In this document: positions 16,333-26,092 of the stretch, piece after piece
Numbering within the stretch: the first letter of the stretch is position 1
Layout of the letters: the number at the start of each line of letters is the position of its first letter
The notes under the pieces: generated by a model
What the model saw: only the letters and a program-made list of their open reading frames with translations
Told to the model about the DNA's origin: nothing
Databases searched by the model: none
Translations under genes and position numbers: made by a program
From: CAJPNN01 sp041844735
GTDB taxonomy: Bacteria > Bacillota > Clostridia > Peptostreptococcales > Anaerovoracaceae
Reading direction: 5' to 3'
NCBI GenBank assembly: GCA_041844735.1
Contig: JBGZBP010000004.1
Location: forward strand, 1 to 64,000
DNA: 64,000 nt

Positions 16333-19300
16333 GTGATCAGAAGGTTGTACGTAGAGAAAAAAGAAGAGTTTGCGGTAGAAGCGAAAAAACTGTACAGTGA
16401 ATTTGTGAACAATTTAAAAATAAACAGCATAGACAGAGTTAGAGTGATTAACAGATATGATGTTGATAATATTGATGAGGATACGTATGCTATAGCAAGG
16501 GATACTATATTTTCAGAGCCTGCTGTGGATAGGGTTTTCAATGAGGGAATCTCTATACCGGACGGCTCTGTTTTTTTTACGGTGGAATACTTGCCGGGGC
16601 AATATGATCAGAGGGCGGATTCTGCTGAGCAATGCATCAAAATCATAGCTCCGGACAGTGACCCTATTGTGAAATGTGCAAAACTGTACGTGATATCAGG
16701 AAACATCACGGAAAACGAGAAGGAAAAAATAATTAAATTTTGTGTGAACAGCGTTGATTCAAGGATTGCAGAGGATGAAAAGCCTGACAGTCTGGCGGTA
16801 AATATTGAGGAGATAGAGGCGGAAAGTGAAATCGTCGGATTTGTTGATATGAGCGGCGAAAATCTCAAAGCCTATATTGAGGAAAACGGACTGGCGATGA
16901 GTTTTGATGATATAAAAATGGTGCAGGATTATTTTATCGAGGAGGACAGAAATCCTACACTGACTGAAATAAAGGTCATTGACACATACTGGTCGGATCA
17001 TTGCAGGCATACTACATTTAATACGATTTTAGAAGATGTGGAATTTGAAAGCGGGGCCTATGCTGATGTTGTAAAAAAGGCGTTCGAGCGATATAAGGAT
17101 ATCAGGGTTGACAAATCGAAGCCGGTGACATTGATGGACATAGGAACTGTTGCCACAAAATACTTTAAAGCAAATGATATGATAGAAGGGCTCGACGAAT
17201 CGGAGGAAATCAATGCATGCAGCATTAAAGTCACTGCGAAGATTGACGGCGAGGATGAAAATTGGTTGGTGATGTTCAAAAACGAAACACACAATCATCC
17301 TACTGAAATAGAACCTTTTGGAGGTGCGGCGACATGCTTGGGCGGAGCAATCAGAGATCCGCTTTCAGGGCGATCTTATGTATATCAAGCTATGAGGGTA
17401 ACGGGGGCAGGCAATCCGCACACACCTATAGAAAGCACATTGGAAGGCAAATTGCCACAGAAAAAAATAACCACGGAGGCGGCAAGAGGATACAGTTCCT
17501 ACGGCAACCAGATAGGGATAGCCACGGGGCAGGTGTCGGAGATTTATGATGACGGGTATGTTGCAAAGAGAATGGAAGTGGGGGCAGTTATAGGAGCTGC
17601 ACCGGCAAAGAATGTAGTCAGATTAAAACCGGAAGCAGGTGATGTTATTATATTGGTCGGTGGCAGAACAGGCAGAGACGGCTGCGGCGGAGCTACCGGT
17701 TCCTCTAAAAAACATCAGGCATCCTCAATAGAGACAGCAAGCGCAGAGGTACAAAAAGGAAATCCGCCGGTTGAAAGAAATTTACAGAGACTGTTCAGAC
17801 GGAATGAGGTCAGCACCCTTATAAAAAGATGTAATGATTTCGGAGCCGGAGGAGTCTCGGTTGCGATAGGTGAGCTTGCGGACAGCATAGATGTGAATTT
17901 GGACCTGATTCCTAAAAAATACGACGGATTGTCGGGAACAGAGCTTGCAATTTCAGAATCTCAGGAGAGAATGGCGGTCGTTGTGGACAAAAATGATGCT
18001 GTTAAGTTTATCGAATATGCAAATGAAGAAAACCTTGAAGCTACACAGGTAGCAAGAGTGACGGACAGCGGCAGATTCAGAATGTACTTTAAGGGAAAGG
18101 AAATTCTGAGTCTTAGGAGAGATTTTTTAGATACAAACGGAGCGAGGGTCAAGGCGAAAGTTTTGGTTAAAGACAGAACCCCGAGCGACGGTAGGAGTGA
18201 GTATACAGACATCATAATAGGTAAATATGGTAAGTTCGGGGAGCTTAATTGTTGCTCTCAGAAAGGGCTTATAGAAACGTTTGACAGCACAATCGGACAG
18301 GGAAGCGTTTTGATGCCGCTTGGCGGCAAATATCAAATGACGCCGACGACAGGAATGTGTGCCAAGCTGCCTGTAGGAACAAGAGAAACTGATACTGCAA
18401 CGGCTATGACATGGGGGTATGACAGCGATATCTCAAAAGCCATGCCTTATTATGGGGGCATGTATTCCGTGATAGATGCAGTGAGCAAGGCGGTAGCCAT
18501 GGGTGTGGATTACAGGGATATAAAATTATCTTTGCAGGAATATTTTCCAAGCTTGGGGGATAATCCTGAAAAATGGGGATTGCCGTTTGAAGCTCTGCTT
18601 GGAGCATTGGATGCCGAAATCGGGCTTGGAATAGGAGCTATAGGCGGAAAAGACAGTATGTCGGGAACATTTCAGGATATAGAAGTACCGCCTACGGTCA
18701 TTGCATTTACTTGTGCGACGGTTAATGCCAATCATGTGATTTCTCCTGAGATAAAAAGGGATTCGAGCAGGATTTATATGTTGTACTCGGGGGATTTGGA
18801 TATCAGGAACTTTAACTTTGACATATTTAAAGATAATATGTACTGGATTAATAAACAGATAAAGGACAGAAAGATATTATCGTGCAGTAATGTCGGAAAA
18901 GGCGGTATTTGGGGCACATTAATTAAGATGACCCTCGGGAATCACATCGGATTTACGGGGAGTAATGATGTCGGAATCATGCTTGATATTCCTATTCCCG
19001 GAGCGTTTATATTTGAGAGCATGTATGACATGATTGCAGAGTGTAGCGGTTCGGATATTGCAAAGAATATAATATGTTTGGGCAGTGCGACGAGAGAGGA
19101 TGAAATCAAACTGTCGCAGAGGACAATAAGCATAGAAAAAGCTGACGAGATTTGGAGGCACGGACTGGAAAATATTTTTCCTACAAAACTTGAAAACGAA
19201 TGCTCTGATGTTGCTATACAGCCGGGCTACTACAGGAGAAGCAAAAGAAAAAGCTCGGCGGGCATTACGCCTATTTTCAAAAAACCGGCAATAGTTATTC

Positions 19301-20079
19301 CTGTGTTCCAGGGAACCAACTGTGAAGCGGACAGCAGGGCAGCGTTTGAAAAGCATGGAGGCAATGTTAAGCAGGTGATGCTTCGCAACTTGACTCCTGC
19401 GGCATTGCAGGACTCTATACGAGAGCTTGTGAGCAGTATTGCGGAAAGTCAGATGATATTCATACCCGGAGGGTTTAGCGGCGGAGATGAGCCGGACGGA
19501 TCGGCAAAGTTTATAACATCAATTTTCAGGAATCCCATGGTGAGACTTGAGGTTGAAAAACTTATGAACGAGCGTGACGGGTTGATGTTGGGCATTTGTA
19601 ACGGTTTTCAGGCATTGATAAAATTGGGGCTTTTGCCTTATGGTGAAATCAGAGATATGGATGAGGACAGCCCTACATTGACATACAACCTGATAGGAAG
19701 ACATGTTTCGGGAATGGTCAGAACAAGGGTGGCATCCGTTAAATCTCCGTGGCTGAGAGGAGTCGAGGTAGGAGACATTCACACTATACCGGTATCTCAC
19801 GGCGAGGGTAGATTTATAGCTACTGAGGACACGTTGCAAGATTTAATTAACAACGGGCAGGTGGCTACGCAGTATGTTGATTTATCGGATACGGCAACGA
19901 TGAAAACGGAATTCAACCCGAACGGTTCTATGATGGCAATTGAGGGAATCACATCTCCGGATGGGCGAATATTAGGTAAAATGGGACATTCAGAGAGAAT
20001 AGGAAATAATCTTTACAAGAACATCCCGGGAAATATGAATCAAAATATATTTAAATCGGGCATAGAATTTTTTAAGTGA
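16333..20079 (+). CDS. purL: Phosphoribosylformylglycinamidine synthase, large single-chain PurL
   Basis: A 1248-residue enzyme converting FGAR to FGAM with glutamine and ATP, fourth step of purine synthesis. It is the long single-chain form: N-terminal PurS-like region, linker, duplicated AIRS-like ATPase halves (SDHCRHTTFNT; GKDSMSGTF) and a C-terminal class I glutaminase with nucleophile Cys1089 in LGICNGFQALIKLG and the following His-containing PVSHGEGRF. Many Firmicutes instead use separate PurS, PurQ and PurL, while many Clostridia carry this fused type. Start GTG 16333 follows GGAGG. It leads an eight-gene operon. Confidence 0.97.
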   Translation: MIRRLYVEKKEEFAVEAKKLYSEFVNNLKINSIDRVRVINRYDVDNIDEDTYAIARDTIFSEPAVDRVFNEGISIPDGSVFFTVEYLPGQYDQRADSAEQCIKIIAPDSDPIVKCAKLYVISGNITENEKEKIIKFCVNSVDSRIAEDEKPDSLAVNIEEIEAESEIVGFVDMSGENLKAYIEENGLAMSFDDIKMVQDYFIEEDRNPTLTEIKVIDTYWSDHCRHTTFNTILEDVEFESGAYADVVKKAFERYKDIRVDKSKPVTLMDIGTVATKYFKANDMIEGLDESEEINACSIKVTAKIDGEDENWLVMFKNETHNHPTEIEPFGGAATCLGGAIRDPLSGRSYVYQAMRVTGAGNPHTPIESTLEGKLPQKKITTEAARGYSSYGNQIGIATGQVSEIYDDGYVAKRMEVGAVIGAAPAKNVVRLKPEAGDVIILVGGRTGRDGCGGATGSSKKHQASSIETASAEVQKGNPPVERNLQRLFRRNEVSTLIKRCNDFGAGGVSVAIGELADSIDVNLDLIPKKYDGLSGTELAISESQERMAVVVDKNDAVKFIEYANEENLEATQVARVTDSGRFRMYFKGKEILSLRRDFLDTNGARVKAKVLVKDRTPSDGRSEYTDIIIGKYGKFGELNCCSQKGLIETFDSTIGQGSVLMPLGGKYQMTPTTGMCAKLPVGTRETDTATAMTWGYDSDISKAMPYYGGMYSVIDAVSKAVAMGVDYRDIKLSLQEYFPSLGDNPEKWGLPFEALLGALDAEIGLGIGAIGGKDSMSGTFQDIEVPPTVIAFTCATVNANHVISPEIKRDSSRIYMLYSGDLDIRNFNFDIFKDNMYWINKQIKDRKILSCSNVGKGGIWGTLIKMTLGNHIGFTGSNDVGIMLDIPIPGAFIFESMYDMIAECSGSDIAKNIICLGSATREDEIKLSQRTISIEKADEIWRHGLENIFPTKLENECSDVAIQPGYYRRSKRKSSAGITPIFKKPAIVIPVFQGTNCEADSRAAFEKHGGNVKQVMLRNLTPAALQDSIRELVSSIAESQMIFIPGGFSGGDEPDGSAKFITSIFRNPMVRLEVEKLMNERDGLMLGICNGFQALIKLGLLPYGEIRDMDEDSPTLTYNLIGRHVSGMVRTRVASVKSPWLRGVEVGDIHTIPVSHGEGRFIATEDTLQDLINNGQVATQYVDLSDTATMKTEFNPNGSMMAIEGITSPDGRILGKMGHSERIGNNLYKNIPGNMNQNIFKSGIEFFK

Positions 20080-20183
20080 CGGATGGCTCGTTTGCGTAAG
20101 ATGATGAATTAAAATGAATGTAGAAAACGATAACGTCAAAGAAAAAGCCGGGGAAGTATGAAGCAAAACAGGAGGATAATGCA

Positions 20184-20666
20184 ATGAAGGCAGCAGTGAT
20201 AATGGGCAGTAAATCGGACAGCCCGATAGTGGAAAAGACAGTGAGTATCTTGCAGGAATTCGGAGTGGATGTGGAAGTGAGAATAATTTCTGCTCACAGG
20301 ACACCGATGTTGCTCGGAAAATTTTTAGAGTCAATAGATGAAAAAGGAATAGAGGTAGTGATAGCCGCCGCAGGGAAAGCTGCTCATTTGGCAGGGGTTT
20401 TGGCATCAGGAACGACAGTTCCGGTAATCGGACTGCCTATAAAGTCAGGAACAATGGACGGAATCGATTCGCTGCTTTCAACGGTGCAAATGCCTACAGG
20501 GATACCGGTGGCAACGGTAGCCATAGACGGTGCGGAAAATGCGGGGCTTCTGGCGGTGCAAATTTTAAGTTTAAAATATGAAATTTTAAGAGATAAGATG
20601 AAAAAATACAGGGATAGAATGAGAGAAGAGTTGGAAAGACAGGATAAAGAGTTTCAGAGTCTATAA
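20184..20666 (+). CDS. purE: N5-carboxyaminoimidazole ribonucleotide mutase PurE
   Basis: A 160-residue PurE. MGSKSDSPIVEK and SAHRTPMLL form the nucleotide pocket with its catalytic His, and AAAGKAAHLAGVLASGTTVP is the third conserved loop. It interconverts N5-CAIR and CAIR. No purK (N5-CAIR synthase) lies in this operon. The tail (about 135-160) is a long charged helix. The 104 bases between purL and purE hold an AGGAGG site and no other feature. Confidence 0.94.
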   Translation: MKAAVIMGSKSDSPIVEKTVSILQEFGVDVEVRIISAHRTPMLLGKFLESIDEKGIEVVIAAAGKAAHLAGVLASGTTVPVIGLPIKSGTMDGIDSLLSTVQMPTGIPVATVAIDGAENAGLLAVQILSLKYEILRDKMKKYRDRMREELERQDKEFQSL

Positions 20667-20683
20667 AAATGGAGGGTAGTGTT

Positions 20684-21388
20684 ATGGAAAAGCTGGAAAT
20701 GATGTACGAGGGAAAAGCAAAAAAAGTTTTCAAAACAGATGATGAGAAATTGTTGATTGTTGACTACAAGGACGATGCAACGGCATTTAACGGATTAAAA
20801 AAGGGGCAAATAGCTGAAAAGGGTGTTGTTAACAACAGAATGTCAAATATAATTTTTCAGCTTTTAGAGAAAAAGGGAGTACCGACTCATTTCGTAAAAG
20901 AGTTGAGTGATAGAGAGACTTTAGTAAAAGCAGTGCAAATATTGCCACTTGAGGTTATAATAAGGAATGTTGCAGCAGGGTCTTTTTCTAAAAGATACGG
21001 TGTGGACGAGGGAAAACCTTTGGCAAAAACCGTATTGGAATTTTCATATAAAAATGATGAACTTGGGGATCCGTTAATCAATAATGACCATATACTTGCA
21101 CTTGAACTGGCAACCGGTGAGCAGCTTGAGAAGGTCTCTGAATATGCTTACAGGGTTAACGATGCGTTGAAAGGATTTTTTTTAGAGAGAGGTCTGAAAC
21201 TGATAGATTTCAAAATAGAGTTCGGGCTATTTGACGGAGAGGTGATATTGGCGGATGAAATATCGCCGGACACTTGCAGACTTTGGGATGTTGAAACAAA
21301 CGAGAAGATGGATAAGGACAGATTCAGAAGAGACCTCGGAAATGTAGAGGAAACCTATCAGCAGGTATTTGCCAGAGTTAAGAAATAG
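20684..21388 (+). CDS. purC: SAICAR synthetase PurC
   Basis: A 234-residue phosphoribosylaminoimidazole-succinocarboxamide synthase that joins aspartate to CAIR using ATP. Typical stretches are YEGKAKKVFKTDDEK (N-terminal ATP loop), LPLEVIIRNVAAGSFSKRYG and LADEISPDTCRLWDVETNEK. Length is normal. An ATG at 20669 would add five residues but overlaps the ribosome site GGAGGG; the start at 20684 is seven bases after it. Co-transcribed with purE (17-base gap). Confidence 0.96.
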   Translation: MEKLEMMYEGKAKKVFKTDDEKLLIVDYKDDATAFNGLKKGQIAEKGVVNNRMSNIIFQLLEKKGVPTHFVKELSDRETLVKAVQILPLEVIIRNVAAGSFSKRYGVDEGKPLAKTVLEFSYKNDELGDPLINNDHILALELATGEQLEKVSEYAYRVNDALKGFFLERGLKLIDFKIEFGLFDGEVILADEISPDTCRLWDVETNEKMDKDRFRRDLGNVEETYQQVFARVKK

Positions 21389-21428
21389 TAACACGACAGT
21401 ATAAGGGCGCAGGAGGTAGAGCGAAAAA

Positions 21429-22466
21429 ATGGGCGAAAAATCTTTGACATATAAGGATGCAGGGGTCGATACAAAAGAGGGAGAAAGAGCGGTATCTCTG
21501 ATGAAGGACCATGTGAAAAAAACTTTTGACAGCAGGGTGCTTACAGGGCTCGGAGGATTCGGAAGCTTGTTTAAGCCGGACATAAAGAATATGGAAAGTC
21601 CTGTTTTGGTGGCGGGAACCGACGGAGTAGGAACCAAGCTCAAACTGGCTTTTATGATGGATAGGCATGATACGGTGGGGCAGGATCTTGTGGCTATGTG
21701 CGTTAACGATGTTTTGTGTCAGGGAGCATCGCCGCTGTTTTTTTTGGATTATATAGCTACGGGAAAGGTTGAGGCTGAAAAAATATCAGATATAGTCAAA
21801 GGTATTTCGGATGGATGCCTGGTGGCGGAATGTGCCCTCGTAGGTGGAGAAACCGCAGAAATGCCGGGATTTTATGCGACGGATGAGTATGACCTGGCAG
21901 GTTTTGCTGTAGGTATGGTGGACGAGAAAAAAATCATAGACGGAAGCAAAATTAAAGCGGGGGATGTTATAATCGGAATTCCGTCTACGGGAATCCACAG
22001 TAACGGGTATTCGCTGGCAAGGAAGATATTTTTTGAAAAAAACAGTTTTAATATTACAGATAAAATTGAAGAGTTGGGAGAAACTTTGGGGGACGCTCTT
22101 TTAAGGCCGACCACAATTTATACAAAGCAGGTAAAGACTGCGATGAAAAATGTTGAATGCAAAGGGATAGTGCATATTACGGGGGGAGGCTTTTATGAAA
22201 ATATTCCCAGAATTATTCCGGCAGGATTGGGAGCACGCATCGACAAGGGCGCATGGGAAATGCCGAAAATTTTTAATCTGATGCAAAGGTTGGGAGAAAT
22301 ATCTGATAATGATATGTTTTCGACCTTTAATATGGGGATAGGTATGATGTTTGTTGTTGACGCAAAAGACGGAGAAATTCTGATGAAGTCATTAAGAGAT
22401 AGTGGAAGTGATGTTTTTCACATAGGGGATATAGTAACCGGAGAAGGTGTAAAAATAGAGGGGTAA
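21429..22466 (+). CDS. purM: Phosphoribosylformylglycinamidine cyclo-ligase PurM
   Basis: A 345-residue AIR synthetase that closes FGAM to AIR with ATP. The family signatures are YKDAGVDTKEGERAV at the N-terminus, the Gly-rich GTDGVGTKLKLAF and the central ALVGGETAEMPGFY, followed by GIPSTGIHSNGYSLAR. Length is standard for bacterial PurM. It starts at ATG 21429 behind AGGAGG and ends five bases before purN. Confidence 0.97.
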   Translation: MGEKSLTYKDAGVDTKEGERAVSLMKDHVKKTFDSRVLTGLGGFGSLFKPDIKNMESPVLVAGTDGVGTKLKLAFMMDRHDTVGQDLVAMCVNDVLCQGASPLFFLDYIATGKVEAEKISDIVKGISDGCLVAECALVGGETAEMPGFYATDEYDLAGFAVGMVDEKKIIDGSKIKAGDVIIGIPSTGIHSNGYSLARKIFFEKNSFNITDKIEELGETLGDALLRPTTIYTKQVKTAMKNVECKGIVHITGGGFYENIPRIIPAGLGARIDKGAWEMPKIFNLMQRLGEISDNDMFSTFNMGIGMMFVVDAKDGEILMKSLRDSGSDVFHIGDIVTGEGVKIEG

Positions 22467-22471
22467 GGTTG

Positions 22472-23062
22472 ATGAAAAAGATTTCGGTGCTGGTGTCCGG
22501 CGGAGGAAGTAATTTACAGGCGATAATAGATGCGATAGATGCCGGAAGGCTTGAGGGCTGCCGTGTAGTAAAGGTGATTTCAAGCAAATCGGGCGTATAT
22601 GCACTGGAGCGTGCAAAAGTTAAAAATATAAAAAGTGCGGTTATTGAGAAGGGTCTTTGTGAAAAGGAGTTTGCAGACTGCTTGCTGGGAGCATTAGAGG
22701 AAGATGATCCGGATTTGATAGTGCTGGCAGGATATCTAAAAATACTTCCTAAGGAAGTGATAGAGAGGTTTCCCAAAAAAATAATTAACATACACCCGTC
22801 ACTCATACCGAAATATTGCGGAAAAGGGTTTTACGGAATGAAAGTACATGAGGCTGTGGTGGCATCAAGAGAGTCGGAAAGCGGCGCTACGGTTCATTTT
22901 GTTGATGCGGGGATTGATACAGGCGAGATTATATTGCAAAAAAGAGTACAAATAGATAAAAAAGACGAAGCGGATGATGTGGCAAGGAAAGTGCTTGAGG
23001 TGGAACATGAAATTTTACCGGCGGCTATAGCAGAGATTTTGCTCGGCGGAAAGGAGAGATAG
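22472..23062 (+). CDS. purN: Phosphoribosylglycinamide formyltransferase PurN
   Basis: A 196-residue GAR transformylase using 10-formyltetrahydrofolate. SGGGSNLQAIIDA opens the nucleotide-binding fold. KIINIHPSLIPKYCG carries the catalytic Asn and His, and VHFVDAGIDTGEII carries the catalytic Asp. Start ATG 22472 is preferred over the overlapping TTG 22469. Only one base separates its stop from the purF start, so translation is coupled. Confidence 0.95.
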   Translation: MKKISVLVSGGGSNLQAIIDAIDAGRLEGCRVVKVISSKSGVYALERAKVKNIKSAVIEKGLCEKEFADCLLGALEEDDPDLIVLAGYLKILPKEVIERFPKKIINIHPSLIPKYCGKGFYGMKVHEAVVASRESESGATVHFVDAGIDTGEIILQKRVQIDKKDEADDVARKVLEVEHEILPAAIAEILLGGKER

Positions 23063-23063
23063 T

Positions 23064-24488
23064 TTGGGAGGAATGTTTGGAACAGTCTCAAGAAGGGACT
23101 GTGTAATGGATTTGTTTTTCGGCACGGATTATCACTCACATTTGGGCACGAAACGGGGAGGAATGTGCTTTTGCAATGACGGTAAATTTGACAGGGCGAT
23201 TCATAACATAGAAAATTCACCTTTCAGAACGAAGTTTGAAAAAGAGATTTCGTATATGAAGGGAAGGATAGGAATCGGAAGCATAAGTGATGGAGAACCT
23301 CAGCCGCTGCTCATATATAATAAGCACGGAGTTTATGGAATAAGCACTGTAGGGCGAATAAATAATAAAGACGAAATAGTGGAGATGCTTTTACAATCCG
23401 GAAAACAACAGTTTTTGGGTGGAAGCAATGCGGAAATGAACAACACGGAACTTTTTAGTGCACTCATTTCCACGAAAGAGGACATTTTGAGCGGGATAAG
23501 ATTTGCTCAGGAACAGATTGACGGCTCAATGTCAGCACTGATTATGACCGATGACGGGATATATGCGGCAAGAGACAGACTCGGACGAACACCTTTAATA
23601 ATAGGCAGCGACGAAGAGGGGGTATGTGTAGCGTCGGAATCGTTTTCGTTTATAAATTTGGGATATAAGAGAATAAGAGAATTGGGACCCGGAGAGATAG
23701 TGTATATAAGAGAGTCGGGGATAGATACGCTTAAGCCTCCGGAGCATGAGATGAGAATATGTTCGTTTTTGTGGACATATTTTGGATACACAACATCATG
23801 CTATGAGGGTCAAAATGTAGAAAAGACAAGATATAGAAACGGAGCGGCACTTGCAAAAGAGGATGTAGGAAACAACATTGATGTAGATTATGTGGCAGGT
23901 GTTCCCGACAGCGGGGTGGCACATGCTTTAGGGTATGCTAATGCTTCAGGTATTCCGTATTCGAGACCTCTAATAAAATATACGCCGACATGGCCAAGAA
24001 GCTTTATGCCTCAAAATCAGAAAGCCAGAGATTTGATAGCAAAGATGAAACTTGTGCCTGTTTTTGAGATAATAAACGGGAAAAAATTCGTTTTGATAGA
24101 TGATTCCATTGTCAGGGGAACTCAGCTTTCGGGAACTGTGAAGTATCTGCACGAAAACGGAGCGGCGGAAATACATGTGCGTTCGGCGTGTCCGCCTATA
24201 ATGTATGCTTGCAAGTATTTGAATTTTTCCAGAACGGTAAGTCCGGAGGAACTGATAACACGCCGTGCGATAGCAGAGATTGAAGGGATTTTGCCGGAGG
24301 ATATTTCAGATGAAATGGTGGCAAGATATTCGACAGTCGGCTCATGTGAGTATGACAAAATGATAGATGTGATAAGGGAAAAACTTAATTTTAACAGCTT
24401 GAGATATCAAAATTTAAATGATACACTTGAATCTATAGGAGTGGACAAATGTAAACTGTGTACATATTGTTGGAATGGAAAGGAGTAA
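23064..24488 (+). CDS. purF: PurF-like amidophosphoribosyltransferase with a degenerate glutaminase domain
   Basis: A 474-residue protein occupying the purF slot. The C-terminal phosphoribosyltransferase half is intact: the PRPP loop VLIDDSIVRGT is near 344, and four Cys expected to hold the 4Fe-4S cluster of Bacillus-type PurF are present (Cys233, Cys383, Cys463, Cys466, plus Cys469). The N-terminal Ntn-glutaminase half is altered. Canonical PurF begins Cys-Gly-(Val/Ile)-Phe-Gly with Cys as nucleophile; here the chain begins MGGMFGTVS, with Gly in that place. The glutamine-binding RYST and HNGN segments are replaced by SISDGEPQP and TVGRINN. Start TTG 23064 has AAGGAGAG in front; no alternative start restores an N-terminal Cys. 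It probably uses free ammonia, or a canonical PurF exists elsewhere. Confidence 0.85.
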   Translation: MGGMFGTVSRRDCVMDLFFGTDYHSHLGTKRGGMCFCNDGKFDRAIHNIENSPFRTKFEKEISYMKGRIGIGSISDGEPQPLLIYNKHGVYGISTVGRINNKDEIVEMLLQSGKQQFLGGSNAEMNNTELFSALISTKEDILSGIRFAQEQIDGSMSALIMTDDGIYAARDRLGRTPLIIGSDEEGVCVASESFSFINLGYKRIRELGPGEIVYIRESGIDTLKPPEHEMRICSFLWTYFGYTTSCYEGQNVEKTRYRNGAALAKEDVGNNIDVDYVAGVPDSGVAHALGYANASGIPYSRPLIKYTPTWPRSFMPQNQKARDLIAKMKLVPVFEIINGKKFVLIDDSIVRGTQLSGTVKYLHENGAAEIHVRSACPPIMYACKYLNFSRTVSPEELITRRAIAEIEGILPEDISDEMVARYSTVGSCEYDKMIDVIREKLNFNSLRYQNLNDTLESIGVDKCKLCTYCWNGKE

Positions 24489-24491
24489 CGG

Positions 24492-26027
24492 ATGAGAGCA
24501 TTGATAAGCGTGTCGGATAAAACGGGTGTGATAGAATTTTCAAAAGGGTTGATAGACAGGGGGTACGAGATTTTATCAACGGGCGGCACAGCAAAGCTGC
24601 TTAGGGATGCAGGAATCTCTGCAACAGATGTTTCTGAGATTACAGGATTTGCAGAATGTCTTGATGGCAGAGTTAAAACTTTGCATCCTGCAGTCCATGG
24701 AGGGATTTTGGCGAGAAGAGAATTGGATTCCCATATGTCCAAGCTGGCAGAGTTGGGAATAGAAACTATAGATTTGGTTGCGATAAATTTGTATCCTTTC
24801 AAGGATACGATTTTAAGAGAAGATGTGACAATGGAAGACGCAATAGAGAACATAGACATCGGAGGGCCTGCAATGCTTCGTTCTGCTGCGAAAAATCACA
24901 GAGATGTAATCGTTGTAACGGATCCTACAGATTATGATATGATTCTTAATGAGATGGATAGTCGGGGAAATGTGAGCTATGATATCAAATACAGGTTGGC
25001 ACTGAAAGTATTTCAATACACGGCAGCCTATGATGCAATGATATCGGATTATCTGGGGAAGAAAATCTCACTACAGCCGCAGGACAAAATAACATTGACA
25101 TACGAAAAGCAACAGGAACTTAGATATGGCGAAAATCCACACCAAAAAGCATGGTACTATAGGGAAATAAACCCGGATAGAGGAAGTTTGGTGAGAGCAA
25201 AGCAGCTTCATGGGAAGGAGTTATCATTTAACAATATAAATGATACCAACGGAGCATTGTTGTTGCTTAAAGAGTTCAGCGAGCCTACAGCTGTAGCTGT
25301 AAAGCATGGGAATCCGTGCGGAGTGTGTTCGGCAAATAACATTTTTGAAGCATATTTGGGAGCACACGATGCAGACCCCGTTTCCATATTCGGCGGCATA
25401 GTAGCTTTGAATAGAGAAGTGGACGGTGATACTGCGAAAGAGATAAATAAAATTTTCTTGGAAATAGTAATTGCTCCTGCTTTTTCTCAAGAGGCACTGG
25501 AAATTTTAAGACAGAAAAAGAATATACGTCTGCTGGAACTGGATGATATCGGAGAGGAACAGAATGTGAGAACGCTTGATATCAAAAGGGTTTCAGGAGG
25601 CTTGTTGATACAGGAAGCGGACATAGGAATATATGATGAAAGTGAACTGCGTGTCGTTACAAATGCTCAACCCGATTCTGAGGCCATGGAGGACATGAGA
25701 TTCGCAATGAAAGTTGCGAAGTATGCTAAATCAAACGGCATAGTGATTGCAAAAAATAAGAAAACTTTAGGGATAGGTCCCGGGCAGGTAAACAGGATAT
25801 GGGCAGTGGAGAATGCCGTAAAACAGTCTTTGGAGTCAACGGAAGGAGCCGTTTTGGCATCGGATGCTTTTTTCCCTTTTGATGATTGCGTAGAAATGGC
25901 GGGAAAGGCAGGAATCAAGGCTATAATACAGCCGGGAGGCTCAATCCGAGATGAGGATTCAATAAAAAAAGCTGATGAGACGGGGATTGCAATGGTGTTT
26001 ACGGGACAAAGACATTTCAGGCATTAG
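24492..26027 (+). CDS. purH: Bifunctional AICAR formyltransferase/IMP cyclohydrolase PurH
   Basis: A 511-residue enzyme for the last two steps to IMP. The N-terminal MGS-like IMP cyclohydrolase domain has SVSDKTGVIEF, STGGTAKLLRDAG and GRVKTLHPAVHGGILARR. The AICAR transformylase domain begins about residue 200 and has RYGENPHQKAWYYR, AVKHGNPCGV with the catalytic Lys-His, and SDAFFPFDDCVE near the end. Length is normal. It starts three bases after purF. Confidence 0.97.
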   Translation: MRALISVSDKTGVIEFSKGLIDRGYEILSTGGTAKLLRDAGISATDVSEITGFAECLDGRVKTLHPAVHGGILARRELDSHMSKLAELGIETIDLVAINLYPFKDTILREDVTMEDAIENIDIGGPAMLRSAAKNHRDVIVVTDPTDYDMILNEMDSRGNVSYDIKYRLALKVFQYTAAYDAMISDYLGKKISLQPQDKITLTYEKQQELRYGENPHQKAWYYREINPDRGSLVRAKQLHGKELSFNNINDTNGALLLLKEFSEPTAVAVKHGNPCGVCSANNIFEAYLGAHDADPVSIFGGIVALNREVDGDTAKEINKIFLEIVIAPAFSQEALEILRQKKNIRLLELDDIGEEQNVRTLDIKRVSGGLLIQEADIGIYDESELRVVTNAQPDSEAMEDMRFAMKVAKYAKSNGIVIAKNKKTLGIGPGQVNRIWAVENAVKQSLESTEGAVLASDAFFPFDDCVEMAGKAGIKAIIQPGGSIRDEDSIKKADETGIAMVFTGQRHFRH

Positions 26028-26092
26028 TAGATAAGGGAGTATATGACTGATGAATCGGCGGTGTGCGACAAATCAAATTAGGAGAATTCGTA

